From: Hydrogenophaga sp. BPS33
GTDB taxonomy: Bacteria > Pseudomonadota > Gammaproteobacteria > Burkholderiales > Burkholderiaceae_C
Reading direction: 5' to 3'
NCBI RefSeq assembly: GCF_009859475.1
Contig: NZ_CP044549.1
Location: 5,683,501-5,747,500, forward strand
Length of the DNA stretch: 64,000 nucleotides
The translations under genes and the position numbers were made by a program. This document shows, one piece after another, positions 9,150 to 17,459 of the stretch (its first letter is position 1; each line of letters begins with the position of its first letter). The notes beneath the pieces are model-generated. The model ran no database searches. It was not told where the DNA came from and saw only the letters and a list, made by a program, of their open reading frames with translations.

Positions 9150-9182
9150 TTTACAACCACGGACATGTTAGATAACATGTCC
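9150..9182 (+). promoter_or_regulatory. Promoter with overlapping perfect palindromic operator for the AbiE-like pair
   Basis: A sigma-70-like -35 TTTACA (9150-9155) and -10 TAACAT (9173-9178) are separated by 17 bp. A perfect inverted repeat with 10-bp arms (ggacatgtta / taacatgtcc) and a 2-bp centre occupies 9161-9182, covering the spacer and the -10. A bound repressor would block polymerase. The predicted transcript start is only about 12-20 bp before the first ATGs, leaving little room for a ribosome site. Autoregulation by the winged-helix protein encoded next is the natural inference. Confidence 0.7.
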
Positions 9183-9196
9183 GCGTTACATTGAAC

Positions 9197-10369
9197 ATGC
9201 CCATGTCTCAGCACCCTCCAACCACACGCGGTCAAGAAGCGGAAGAATTTGTCGCCAACTGGCTCGAGGGCAAAGGTTGGAGAGTGGAAGCGCATCCCGC
9301 CGGGCCTCTGAGCGGTGCAGATCTGGTCGCTCGGGAAGGCACCAAGGTCTATGTCGTCGAAGTCAAGTCGCTCGGCGAAGGCCGGCCCGATCGCGTCATT
9401 CCCAGCCTTTCCCAAGCGGTCCTGCAGGCTCAAACGCATGCCGCCAAGAAACCTAACGCGAAGCCTTTGGCGGTGGCCTATGTGGAACAGGCATCCCCGT
9501 CCCTCTTGAAGCAGGCCGCGCTATTTGCAGAACAGTACGTCCAAGGCGCAGGCGTGGGTATCGTGTCTTCCAATGGGTTGAGCCTCTGGCGACCGGGCCC
9601 CAATGGGCCTGTTGAAATCAGCGATACCCCGCAGAGCCGGACACGGAGCCGTTGGCAGGAAAAACCGCCGGTGCCCGAGGTTCTCAACCTCTTCTCGGAT
9701 CTCAACCAGTGGATGCTGAAAGTCCTGCTGGCGCCCGACATTCCGCCGGAACTGCTGCACGCGCCTCGAGGCCGTTATGACTCCGGAGCGGCATTGGCAG
9801 AGGCAGCGTTGGTTTCGAACATGAGCGCATCGAGGTTTCTCAAAGCCCTGCGCCGCGAGAAGTTTCTAGACGAATCCAAGAACCACATAGCGCTGGTTCG
9901 ACGAGAAGAGCTCTTCATGCGTTGGCGCGCAGCAGGCTTGCGCAGTTGTCCCGAGATTCCCATGCGCATCTCCATCAGGTCCACGGCGCAGCAGCAGATC
10001 CACAGGTTCATTGGCGAGCAAAACGGACAGGCCTGCCTCGGCCTCTTCGCGGCGGCTGACGGCCTGGGGCTGGGACATGTCAGTGGAGTCCCTCCCTACA
10101 TCTGCGTGGCCAAGCTGCCCCAACTGGGATCCCCAGGCATTGCAGTGCCTATGGTGGCTTACCCCGAAGGCGTGCCGGACTTCATCCTCCGACAAACCTT
10201 GTCGCCCCAATCCACGTTTCGCGGGGCGGTTCGGCGGGACGGCACAGCCTACGCAGATGTCATTCAGACCTGGCTCGATGTGTCCAACCATCCATCGCGC
10301 GGCCAAGAGCAGGCGGACCACATCCAACGCAGTTTTCTGCGCAAGGTGATCGAGGCAAAGCACACATGA
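9197..10369 (+). CDS. AbiEi-like regulator fused to N-terminal PD-(D/E)XK nuclease-like domain
   Basis: 390 residues. Residues about 10-140 look like a restriction-endonuclease fold: GADLV with D42, then YVVEVKS with E55 and K57, the D...ExK pattern. Residues about 195-250 form a winged-helix-like segment (SGAALAEAALVSNMSASRFL...REELFMRWRAA), as in AbiEi-type antitoxins, and the C-terminal part (FAAADGL, VSGVPPYICV, YADVIQTWLDVSNHP) follows the AbiEi C-terminal pattern. The stop overlaps the next start (ATGA), so the two genes are coupled. ATG 9203 is an alternative start. It likely represses its own promoter and neutralises the partner; the role of the nuclease-like domain is unknown. Confidence 0.65.
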   Translation: MPMSQHPPTTRGQEAEEFVANWLEGKGWRVEAHPAGPLSGADLVAREGTKVYVVEVKSLGEGRPDRVIPSLSQAVLQAQTHAAKKPNAKPLAVAYVEQASPSLLKQAALFAEQYVQGAGVGIVSSNGLSLWRPGPNGPVEISDTPQSRTRSRWQEKPPVPEVLNLFSDLNQWMLKVLLAPDIPPELLHAPRGRYDSGAALAEAALVSNMSASRFLKALRREKFLDESKNHIALVRREELFMRWRAAGLRSCPEIPMRISIRSTAQQQIHRFIGEQNGQACLGLFAAADGLGLGHVSGVPPYICVAKLPQLGSPGIAVPMVAYPEGVPDFILRQTLSPQSTFRGAVRRDGTAYADVIQTWLDVSNHPSRGQEQADHIQRSFLRKVIEAKHT

Positions 10370-11181
10370 ACGACCTCGGGGCCTTCGCCCAACTGGTTCG
10401 GGCTGTGGCGCCTTGGAGAGGTCAACTCGTCTTCATTGGCGGATGGGGGCACCGATTGCACACCTTGCACCCATCGGCCGGGAACGTGGACTTCGCACCC
10501 GTCTTCACCCGAGATACCGACTTGGCATTTGCGGACAAGCGTCCCTTGCAAGGCGACATCAAGTCTGCGCTGCTTGACCAAGGCTTCCACGAAGAACTTT
10601 CGGGCGATTTCAAGCCGCCGACAGCGCACTACACCCTGGGGAACGATCAAGGGGGCTTCTATGCCGAGTTCCTGACGCCGCTGGTGGGCAGCGGCTACAA
10701 ACGCAATGGGGAAAAAGATGCCACCGTGAAAACGGCTGGCATCTCAGCGCAGAAAATCCGGCACCTCGACATACTCATGGTCGACCCCTGGGCCATCACG
10801 GTGAGCAAGGCCAATGGCTTTCCTCTTGAAAACCCCGTCGACGTCCAGGTCGCGAACCCGCTGTGCTTCATGGTGCAGAAGCTCCTCATCAAGCAAGATC
10901 GCCCTCCGCGAAAGCAAGCGCAGGACCTGCTCTACATCCACGACACCATCCAGCTCTTTGGCCATCGACTGCCCGCCTTCAAAAAAAGCTGGGAGGACAC
11001 CGTCGGCCCGGCACTCGCAGCCGCGAGCAAGACGGTCTTGCGGGAATGCATGGAGTCGTTCTCGCAAGTGACCGACACCGTGCGGCAGGCCGCAGCCATT
11101 CCACAGGATCGCAAAATCTCCGCCGAAGAGTTTCAGGCGACTTGTCGCTACGCGTTCTCCGAAATCCTGGGGATGGGGTGA
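10366..11181 (+). CDS. Nucleotidyltransferase-fold protein (GSU2403/AbiEii-like)
   Basis: 271 residues. The nucleotidyltransferase signature appears as FIGGWGHRL (G25-G26-W27) followed by TRDTDLAF with D50 and D52, the usual hG-G...DxD pattern. The C-terminal part is helical. It overlaps the upstream AbiEi-like gene by 4 bp, the gene order of AbiE systems, in which the second protein is a nucleotidyltransferase toxin. Here it is closer to the GSU2403-type fold proteins than to classical AbiEii. Toxicity is inferred from context only. DUF1810 follows 12 bp after the stop and may be co-transcribed. Confidence 0.68.
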   Translation: MNDLGAFAQLVRAVAPWRGQLVFIGGWGHRLHTLHPSAGNVDFAPVFTRDTDLAFADKRPLQGDIKSALLDQGFHEELSGDFKPPTAHYTLGNDQGGFYAEFLTPLVGSGYKRNGEKDATVKTAGISAQKIRHLDILMVDPWAITVSKANGFPLENPVDVQVANPLCFMVQKLLIKQDRPPRKQAQDLLYIHDTIQLFGHRLPAFKKSWEDTVGPALAAASKTVLRECMESFSQVTDTVRQAAAIPQDRKISAEEFQATCRYAFSEILGMG

Positions 11182-11193
11182 CGAGGTGGCGTG

Positions 11194-11628
11194 ATGAACG
11201 ACAACACCTCTTCTGCTTCACTCGAACGTTTTGTTCAGGCACAGCAGCGCGATTACGCGCAAGCCCTGGCAGAACTGCAGGCCGGGCGCAAGCGCACGCA
11301 CTGGATCTGGTACGTGCTGCCGCAACTGCGTGGGTTGGGACACAGCGCGATGGCGCAGCGGTACGGCATCGACGGGCGTGCGGAGGCCGAAGCGTATGTG
11401 GCGCACCCGGTGCTGGGGCCTCGGCTGGTGGCTTGCGTGCGGGCGTTGCTAAGCCACCCGGAACTCAGTGCGCAGGAGATGCTGGGTGAGGTGGACGCGA
11501 TGAAGTTGCGGTCTTGCCTGACGCTGTTTGCGGAGGTGGCGCCTGGAGAGGGGTGTTTCGCTGAGGCGTTGGACACGTTCTATGGCGGCCAGCGAGACGC
11601 GAGCACGTTGGCGCTGCTGGCGACATAG
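11194..11628 (+). CDS. DUF1810 family protein
   Basis: 144 residues matching DUF1810: FVQAQQRDYAQALAEL, GRKRTHWIWYVLPQLRGLG, YGIDGRAEAEAYVAHPVLG and LRSCLTLF. The function of the family is not established. Start ATG 11194 is preceded directly by an in-frame GTG (11191); the ATG is preferred. It lies 12 bp behind the nucleotidyltransferase gene on the same strand, so it may be a third gene of that operon, though DUF1810 genes usually stand alone. GC is closer to the chromosome average than in the two genes before it. Confidence 0.82.
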   Translation: MNDNTSSASLERFVQAQQRDYAQALAELQAGRKRTHWIWYVLPQLRGLGHSAMAQRYGIDGRAEAEAYVAHPVLGPRLVACVRALLSHPELSAQEMLGEVDAMKLRSCLTLFAEVAPGEGCFAEALDTFYGGQRDASTLALLAT

Positions 11629-11812
11629 CGGGTCGGTTCGCAAGCCGCCGCCGCACTTGCGAACTACGTCACGCAATCGCCAGCCAATCGCACACCCGTT
11701 CTTCTTCCACCGGCAATCTCCGCAGTGATTGAACATGGTCTCGCATACGATTTGCAACCGATGCACCTAGCGACGCAAAGCACAGCGCACCCGTTGCACC
11801 GAGATCGCCAGG

Positions 11813-12031
11813 ATGAAAAGAACCATTGCCCTCATCGCATTCACGCTATTGACGCTGGGTGGTGCATCCGCATCAGACCCGTGGGTGTCCCTGTGCGATG
11901 CGCAGGACGCGCTGCAGCACGGCGGAGGGCTCAACGCATGCGGGTGCCATTTCAACCGCAAGACGGGTGACTGTCATTGCCACCAGCGCAGAGGATGCGG
12001 GTGTGCGTGTCAGCCGGCGAGCTGCGGATGA
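11813..12031 (+). CDS. Small secreted Cys/His-rich YHYH-like protein
   Basis: 72 residues. A signal peptide (MKRTIALIAFTLLTLGGASA) is followed by a short mature part containing GGLNACGCHFNRKTGDCHCH, the pattern of small YHYH-domain proteins (GG..GCH.N.KTG.YHCH). Cysteines and histidines are dense, suggesting metal binding or disulfides in the periplasm. Function unknown. It is 7 bp upstream of the broken restriction-like gene on the same strand. Confidence 0.65.
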   Translation: MKRTIALIAFTLLTLGGASASDPWVSLCDAQDALQHGGGLNACGCHFNRKTGDCHCHQRRGCGCACQPASCG

Positions 12032-12038
12032 ACCGCTG

Positions 12039-12765
12039 ATGGCGGCTGATCTTGCGCGCCTTCAAAGTCCCGCAGCTGTTCAAGCAGCGTTGGACGAGTT
12101 TTCTCGCCTCGGCCGCACGGCCTTCCTCTCCCGATACGGGTTTGGCAAGTCTCGTGACTTTCTCGTGCGCGATGGCAAGACGGGGCAGCTGTGCGACTCC
12201 AAGGCCATCGTTGGTGCCGCGTTCGGCCATCAATTCCCGGACGAAGGTCCCCTCAAAACTGCCGACTTTTCGGGTGGCGAAGCGACCGTCGTTCCGCGCC
12301 TGCAACGTCTTGGCTTCGAAGTGGTGCGCATCGGTGAGGACTGGACATCGGACGGCCCAACGCGATGAGGCCAACCGAACACTGGGACGCGCGGGCGAGC
12401 AATGGGTGATCGGCTTCGAGCAGCGGCGACTTGTCGATGCGGGGCATCCGGAGCTTTTCCAGAAGTTGGACTGGGTGTCGGACCGGCTTGGTGATGGCAC
12501 CGGGTACGACATCCTCTCGCACGACGGGCCGGGTGTGCATCGCTTCATCGAGGTCAAGACCACGAACGGTGGCTATGCTTCGTCCTTCATCATCAGCCGC
12601 AACGAGTTGGATTTTGCGAAAGAGGCGGAGGATGCGTTCCATCTCTACCGAGTCTTTCAATTCCGAGAAGAGCCGAGGCTCTATATTCTGAAGGGGCGGT
12701 TGGCAGAGCAGCTTCATCTGGAGCCCATTGACTACAGGGCGTCGTTTCGGCGCTTGGCGGGGTGA
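12039..12765 (+). pseudogene. Broken ScoMcrA-N / DUF3883 restriction-like gene
   Basis: The first frame (12039-12368, 109 residues) carries a ScoMcrA-like N-terminal head: LGRTAFLSRYGFGKSRDF, CDSKAIVGAAFGHQF, ADFSGGEATVVPRLQRLGFEV. The second frame (about 12334-12765) carries DUF3883 with a PD-(D/E)XK-like core: NRTLGRAGEQWV, DGTGYDILSHD, HRFIEVKTT. The halves are out of frame and the intervening segment expected in full-length homologues is absent, so a deletion with loss of frame is likely. Two separate overlapping genes (GTG at 12334) cannot be excluded. Related proteins act in restriction of modified DNA. Confidence 0.6.
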
Positions 12766-12876
12766 TCGAAATGACGCAGCGGTATCGGCCAACGAAAGAC
12801 CCGCTCAGACTGACAGCGGAAGTTCGCCCTTGCTGTCCTCGCCGGTAGATTTCGCCCCATAGCAGACCTCAGAAAT

Positions 12877-13659
12877 CTAGACCGTGGGCACCGTCCCACC
12901 ATCGATCACATGTTCCGAGCCCGACACCGATGCCGCGCGCGGAGACACCAGGAAGGTGATCAGGTCTGCGACCTCCTGCGGCTTGGCGGGACGCCCGACC
13001 GGAATCCCGCCGAGCCAGTCCATGACCATCTTCTTGCCGCCCTCGTAGTCTGTGCCCGCTTGGGCCGCCATTCGCTCGGCGAATGCAACCGAGGCCTCGG
13101 TCTCAATCCAGCCTGGCGAGACGCGCAGAACGCGAACGCCCTTGGGCGTGACCTCCTTCGACAGGGATTTGCTGTAGGTCGAGAGGGCGCCCTTGGCCGC
13201 GGCATAGGCGGTGGTGGACGCCGGAAGCGGAAGCACACGTTGAATCGAGGTCACGTGCAGGACGACGCCTGCGCCCTTTGCCAACATGGCGGGCAGCAGT
13301 GCGCGGTCAAGACGGACCGCGGACATGAAGTTCAGGTTCAGCTCACTGAACCACATCGCGTCGTCAAGGGCCGCAAAACCCCCTGCCGGCGCGTTCGATC
13401 CACCGAGAGAATTGATCAAGATGTCGACGCCGCCCCAGCGCTCGGTTACTGTGCGCGCGAGCCGTACCACGCCTTCTGCGGTCGTCAAGTCGGTCTGTAC
13501 GTAGGACACACCTTCAAGCGGCTTCTCGGGAGCAGAGCGCGCAGTCGTCATCACTTCTACGCCGGCATCCTGCAGGCTCTTGACGAGAGCCGCGCCCAGG
13601 CCCTTGGTGCCACCCGTCACCAGGGCACGCTGCCCTTTCAGTTGGAGGTCGAAGCTCAT
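12877..13659 (-). CDS. Short-chain dehydrogenase/reductase
   Basis: 260 residues, classical SDR. The cofactor loop is TGGTKGLG (residues 15-22), structural NSLGG near 83, and catalytic S138, Y152 and K156 (YAAAK). C-terminal [11 protein letters not shown] is typical. Substrate is not evident. Its start overlaps the stop of the SnoaL-like gene by 4 bp, so the two form an operon, divergent from the LysR gene that probably controls them. NAD(H) versus NADP(H) use cannot be decided by eye. Confidence 0.9.
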   Translation of the reverse strand: MSFDLQLKGQRALVTGGTKGLGAALVKSLQDAGVEVMTTARSAPEKPLEGVSYVQTDLTTAEGVVRLARTVTERWGGVDILINSLGGSNAPAGGFAALDDAMWFSELNLNFMSAVRLDRALLPAMLAKGAGVVLHVTSIQRVLPLPASTTAYAAAKGALSTYSKSLSKEVTPKGVRVLRVSPGWIETEASVAFAERMAAQAGTDYEGGKKMVMDWLGGIPVGRPAKPQEVADLITFLVSPRAASVSGSEHVIDGGTVPTV

Positions 13660-13982
13660 GCCGTGATCTCCAGCGATGCGATCAGGCCGCGCTCGAGTCG
13701 AAAGCGGTAAGACAGATCGATAGGGCTGCCCGGAAAGTTGCCCGTGACGTTTGCGCGGACAACCTGGAAGCCGTCCTCCCGCTCCAGCGCGAGCGGCACG
13801 GTGGTTGCGCTGTATTTGGCGGATGCCGCCGCCATAAAGGCCTTGATGGCGTCAACGCCCGTGTAGGTGCGCCCATCGTCCTTCATCACGGCTTGCGCTG
13901 TGAAGCAATACGCCAAGGCCTCGGGGTTGTGTTCGGCCGCAAAGTACGCGGCAATTGGTTCGGGAAGGGTCAGGGTGTGCAT
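13656..13982 (-). CDS. SnoaL-like / NTF2-fold protein
   Basis: 108 residues with the small alpha+beta-barrel pattern: [31 protein letters not shown] near the start (written here in part: [11 protein letters not shown]), [10 protein letters not shown], and a C-terminal strand [17 protein letters not shown]. Members of this fold act as isomerases, cyclases or accessory subunits. It is first in an operon with the SDR and is divergent from the LysR regulator. Confidence 0.8.
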   Translation of the reverse strand: MHTLTLPEPIAAYFAAEHNPEALAYCFTAQAVMKDDGRTYTGVDAIKAFMAAASAKYSATTVPLALEREDGFQVVRANVTGNFPGSPIDLSYRFRLERGLIASLEITA

Positions 13983-14084
13983 GCTTTGGGGTCCATCTGG
14001 TGAATGAAGCCCTTAGGATGCGCGCCGAGATGAATTTAGAGAATGGCCTAGAATGTTTATGAGCTGTGTAGAAAGAAATACATA

Positions 14085-15023
14085 ATGCGCGGAGCCGAAT
14101 TCGCGGAGCTGAAGGCCTTCGCGGCCGTGGTCGAACGAGCGAGCTTCGCCCGGGCGGCAGAGCATTTGGGCCTATCGCCTTCTGCGCTCAGCCAGACCAT
14201 TCGGCAACTTGAAAGCCGGATCGGCGCACGCCTTCTCAATCGCACGACACGAAGCGTCGCGCCATCGGCCACTGGCGAACTGCTCTACAAGCGCATCGCC
14301 CCACTGTTCCGCGAGATGGCTGTTGCAGTAGCCGAAGCCAGCGAAGCCGCAGGACAGACCACTGGCACGCTTCGCATCAACACGCTGGGAATCGCCGCTA
14401 GAACCATCATTGCGCCCAGGCTTTCACGCTTTCATCAGGCGTACCCAGACGTGGTGCTCGACATCGTGGTCGATGACGCATTGGCCGATATCGTCGTTGG
14501 TCGTTTCGACGCCGGCATCCGCGTGGGTGGGCGGCTTGAGAAGGACATGGTTGCCGTCCGTCTCACGCCAGACCTCAACATGGTTGCAGTGGCGTCTCCC
14601 GAGTACCTGGCTGCTCGGGGTGTACCCAAGACACCCGCCGATCTGCACAGCCATGCATGCATCAACTGGCGGCTCCAGATGGATGGCAGGCACTACCGCT
14701 GGGAGTTCGAGAAAAGGGGAAAAAGACTTGAAGTCGCGGTCGACGGCCCCGTCGTCACCAATCACGCCGACATCGGCATTGCGGCTGCGCTGAACGGCCT
14801 CGGTATCGCTTATCACTTCGAGCAAGACGGCGTGGGCGACCTCCTGGCCCAGGGCCGGTTGGTCCAGGTCCTGGCGGACTGGTCAATCTCGCGGCCGGGG
14901 ATGTTCCTCTACTACCCGAACAGGCGGCATCGACCAGCCCTCCTTGGTGCTTTCATCGACTGTCTGTTGGACAAGGACCTGGAAGGCATCCCCCGCAAGC
15001 CCCGGGTCGCCAGATCGACTTGA
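14085..15023 (+). CDS. LysR-family transcriptional regulator
   Basis: 312 residues. N-terminal winged helix (about 1-65; FAAVVERASFARAAEHLGLSPSALSQTI) and a C-terminal periplasmic-binding-like effector domain (about 90-300). It is divergent from the SDR/SnoaL operon across about 100 bp, the standard layout in which a LysR protein controls the neighbouring operon and itself. The effector is unknown. There is no clear ribosome site before the ATG. Confidence 0.88.
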   Translation: MRGAEFAELKAFAAVVERASFARAAEHLGLSPSALSQTIRQLESRIGARLLNRTTRSVAPSATGELLYKRIAPLFREMAVAVAEASEAAGQTTGTLRINTLGIAARTIIAPRLSRFHQAYPDVVLDIVVDDALADIVVGRFDAGIRVGGRLEKDMVAVRLTPDLNMVAVASPEYLAARGVPKTPADLHSHACINWRLQMDGRHYRWEFEKRGKRLEVAVDGPVVTNHADIGIAAALNGLGIAYHFEQDGVGDLLAQGRLVQVLADWSISRPGMFLYYPNRRHRPALLGAFIDCLLDKDLEGIPRKPRVARST

Positions 15024-15378
15024 CCATAAGGCTTCGAGGTCGGTTCAAGACTGAACCCGGTCCTCCGCGCCTAGCTTCATGAATGACCGCTGATTCGAAG
15101 AGCGGTCAGTGCGCCTCCACCTCACCGACTTAGCGAAGACCGCCCGTTACCGGTCTTTGCGCTGGTGCGGCCGGGAGGGTCCATCTGGACGACTACCGTT
15201 GAGTTTCCAGATGGGGTGAGTCATACAGCCGGCTTGGGAAAGGAAGGCGTCGGACTTCAGTGCGAGTTCATCCACGTGATCCGCTTCTTGTCATCGGCGA
15301 CGACGCTCTGAGGTGTAGGGACGTCCTGCATGGAATTTCCTTTCCGGAGAAAGATTATTCCCACGGCCCGAAGTGTTG
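15024..15378. other. 355-bp region without a convincing gene, with two inverted repeats
   Basis: No open frame here is supported. Two perfect inverted repeats are present: TGACCGCT / AGCGGTCA (15084-15091 and 15101-15108, 9-bp loop) and CCATCTGGA / TCCAGATGG (15181-15189 and 15206-15214, 16-bp loop). They lie past the end of the LysR gene and past the end of the convergent DUF445 gene. They may be terminators or remnants; neither has a strong following T-run. Confidence 0.5.
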
Positions 15379-16686
15379 CTACTGCAACAGCTCATGCCCA
15401 TGCGACACCAGAAACAACAGCACCCCAATGCAACACCCCACGGCCGTGCCGCTGATGCGGATGTATTGCAGGTCCGGGCCGATGCTCACTTCGATCTGCC
15501 GCGACATGGCCTTCGCGTCCCACTGGCGCACGGTGTCGCGGATGTGGCGCGTGAGAAAGTCGGCGAACGGCGGCGCGGCCGATGCGGCGATGGACTGGAT
15601 GTGGTCGTTGAGGGAGGTGCGCAGCTCGGCGTCCTGCGCGATCTTTTCGCCGAGCCACACGCCGATGCGCTCAACACGCCGCTGCAGCTCGGGTGAGCTG
15701 GAGGCCAGGTCGTTGGACAGCCAGGTTCTGAGCGCCTTCCACAGGCTGCTCGCGTACGCCGCCAGCTCCGGGTTGTTCAGCACATAGGCCTTGATCTCTT
15801 CGCCCTTGCGGCGGAAATCCTCGTCCGTCTTGAGCTTGCCCACCAGGGTCTGCAAGGCTTCGTCGAAGGCTTCGCGCAATTCGTGCGCCGGGCTGTTCGC
15901 CACCTCCGCCAGAAAGCGCTTCACGCCCGCGCTGGCTGCCTGGGCGGCCTGGTTGCCGATCCATTCCGTGGGCAGAAGCATCTGCTTGTACTTGTGGTCT
16001 TCCTTCAGCCAAGCCACGACGCGGGCGGCGATCTCGTCGCGCACCTCGGGCCGGCTCAGCCACTGCGCCAACTGGGTCAACCCGGCGTCGAGCAACTGCT
16101 GGTGCCGCCCGCCTTTGGTCAGCATCTCGAGCACCGAGCCCAGGGCGGGCGAGAAGTCCAGCCGGCCCACCACGGTGCGCGCGGCATCGCTGATGAAGCT
16201 CTGGATGCGCCGGTCGTCCACGAGGTCGAGCCAGCCGTTCACCAGATCTGCCGTGTGCCGGCCCACGCGCCGCGCGTTGGTGGGCTGTCGCAACCAGTCG
16301 GCGAAGCGCTGGACGGGATCGCTCTGCTGTATCAGCGCCGCCAAGGCCTGCGGGTTGAGGAATTTGTCGCGCACAAAGTCGGCCAGGTTGGCCGCGATGC
16401 GGTCCTTGTTCTCCGGAATGATGGCGGTGTGGGGAATCGGCAGTCCCAAGGGGCGGCGGAACAAGGCCACCACCGCGAACCAGTCGGCCAGGCCGCCGAC
16501 CATCGCGGCCTCTGCGCCCGCTTTGAGCAAGCGCATGGCGAAGGTGGGCGGAAGGAAGAGCGTGGCAACGAAGACGGCCGTGGCGACAGCCAGGCAACCC
16601 AGCGCGACCAGCTGCATGCGCCGCAGCCGCACCTCCGCACCGAACCCGCTCGGGTCCCTCCCCTGACGCATCTGCTTTTCGACCAA
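15379..16686 (-). CDS. DUF445 family membrane protein
   Basis: 435 residues. N-terminal membrane segment (about 25-48) followed by the conserved GAEAAMVGGLADWFAVVALF and PHTAIIPENKDRIAANLADF, a long helical region, and a C-terminal membrane segment (GTAVGCCIGVLLFLV). This is the DUF445 (YjiN-like) family; function unknown. The start is TTG at 16686, supported by GAGGAGG 7 bp upstream; no better start is present. Confidence 0.88.
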   Translation of the reverse strand: MVEKQMRQGRDPSGFGAEVRLRRMQLVALGCLAVATAVFVATLFLPPTFAMRLLKAGAEAAMVGGLADWFAVVALFRRPLGLPIPHTAIIPENKDRIAANLADFVRDKFLNPQALAALIQQSDPVQRFADWLRQPTNARRVGRHTADLVNGWLDLVDDRRIQSFISDAARTVVGRLDFSPALGSVLEMLTKGGRHQQLLDAGLTQLAQWLSRPEVRDEIAARVVAWLKEDHKYKQMLLPTEWIGNQAAQAASAGVKRFLAEVANSPAHELREAFDEALQTLVGKLKTDEDFRRKGEEIKAYVLNNPELAAYASSLWKALRTWLSNDLASSSPELQRRVERIGVWLGEKIAQDAELRTSLNDHIQSIAASAAPPFADFLTRHIRDTVRQWDAKAMSRQIEVSIGPDLQYIRISGTAVGCCIGVLLFLVSHGHELLQ

Positions 16687-16806
16687 GCGCTCACCTCCTC
16701 GACGTTCGCCCTGAGCGGCGCAGTGCGCGCCGCAGAGCTACATTCTTGCGCTTTTGTGCCCGTCGGTTTTCGAGCGGGGTGTGGCGCAGCGGCTGCGCAG
16801 GCCGCC

Positions 16807-17307
16807 TCAGCGTTTCCCGTTGGGATGGCCGGGCGCCGGTTTCGGCGGCACCGCGTCGCCCTCAGGCTCTTCACCCCCCGGCGCTTCGTCGGCCTCCTCT
16901 TCTTCGCCCGGCGGTGCGTCGGTGATGGCTTGTGCCCCATCCATGAAGGACAGGTCCAGGTCTTCTTCCGCATCGGCATCGGCGTCACCGCCGCCCGGCG
17001 CAAAAACCCGGTCCACGCCGATGTCCCAGCCGTCCTGCCTGCCGCCGTCGCCCGTGGCACTGCGGCTCTCTCCGGTCCCGGAAGCGTCGCTGGAAGAATC
17101 GAGCGCTTCGGGCGTGAGCGGCGCGGCGCTCTCGTCCTCGCGGGCCGCGACATCGGCAGGAATGTTGGGATCGCCGCCCTCGCTGTCGTCGATGCCCATC
17201 ATGTCGCTGCCGCTGTCGGAGGAGTCGCCGGGGCCGAGGGCGGCGGTGTCGCGGCCGGCGGGTTCGGTGGGCGCAAGGCTCGCGCCTTGGATGCTGCTGC
17301 GTGCCAT
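16807..17307 (-). CDS. Hypothetical acidic, low-complexity protein
   Basis: 166 residues from ATG 17307, which follows GGAAAGGAAACACC, an excellent ribosome site; the longer open frame is ignored. The sequence is rich in Asp, Glu, Ser, Gly and Ala, with runs such as DSSDSGSD and DADADAEEDLDL, and ends GHPNGKR. It is predicted to be disordered, without signal peptide or membrane segment. No family recognised. Confidence 0.6.
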   Translation of the reverse strand: MARSSIQGASLAPTEPAGRDTAALGPGDSSDSGSDMMGIDDSEGGDPNIPADVAAREDESAAPLTPEALDSSSDASGTGESRSATGDGGRQDGWDIGVDRVFAPGGGDADADAEEDLDLSFMDGAQAITDAPPGEEEEADEAPGGEEPEGDAVPPKPAPGHPNGKR

Positions 17308-17459
17308 GGTGTTTCCTTTCCAATCTTGTTGGCGATGGACAGGAAAAGGGCAGTTGGCGTGCCCGGCGGCACGGCGGGCCTTGGCGGGGGGTGGTACGCC
17401 GCGTTCGGCAACTCTTACGGAAATACATCCGCGCGCAGCCGACACAAGCTGCCAGCGAT

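Noticed and set aside
9100..12800. Prophage or integrative element around the accessory island
   Set aside because: No integrase, tRNA attachment site or flanking direct repeats were found.
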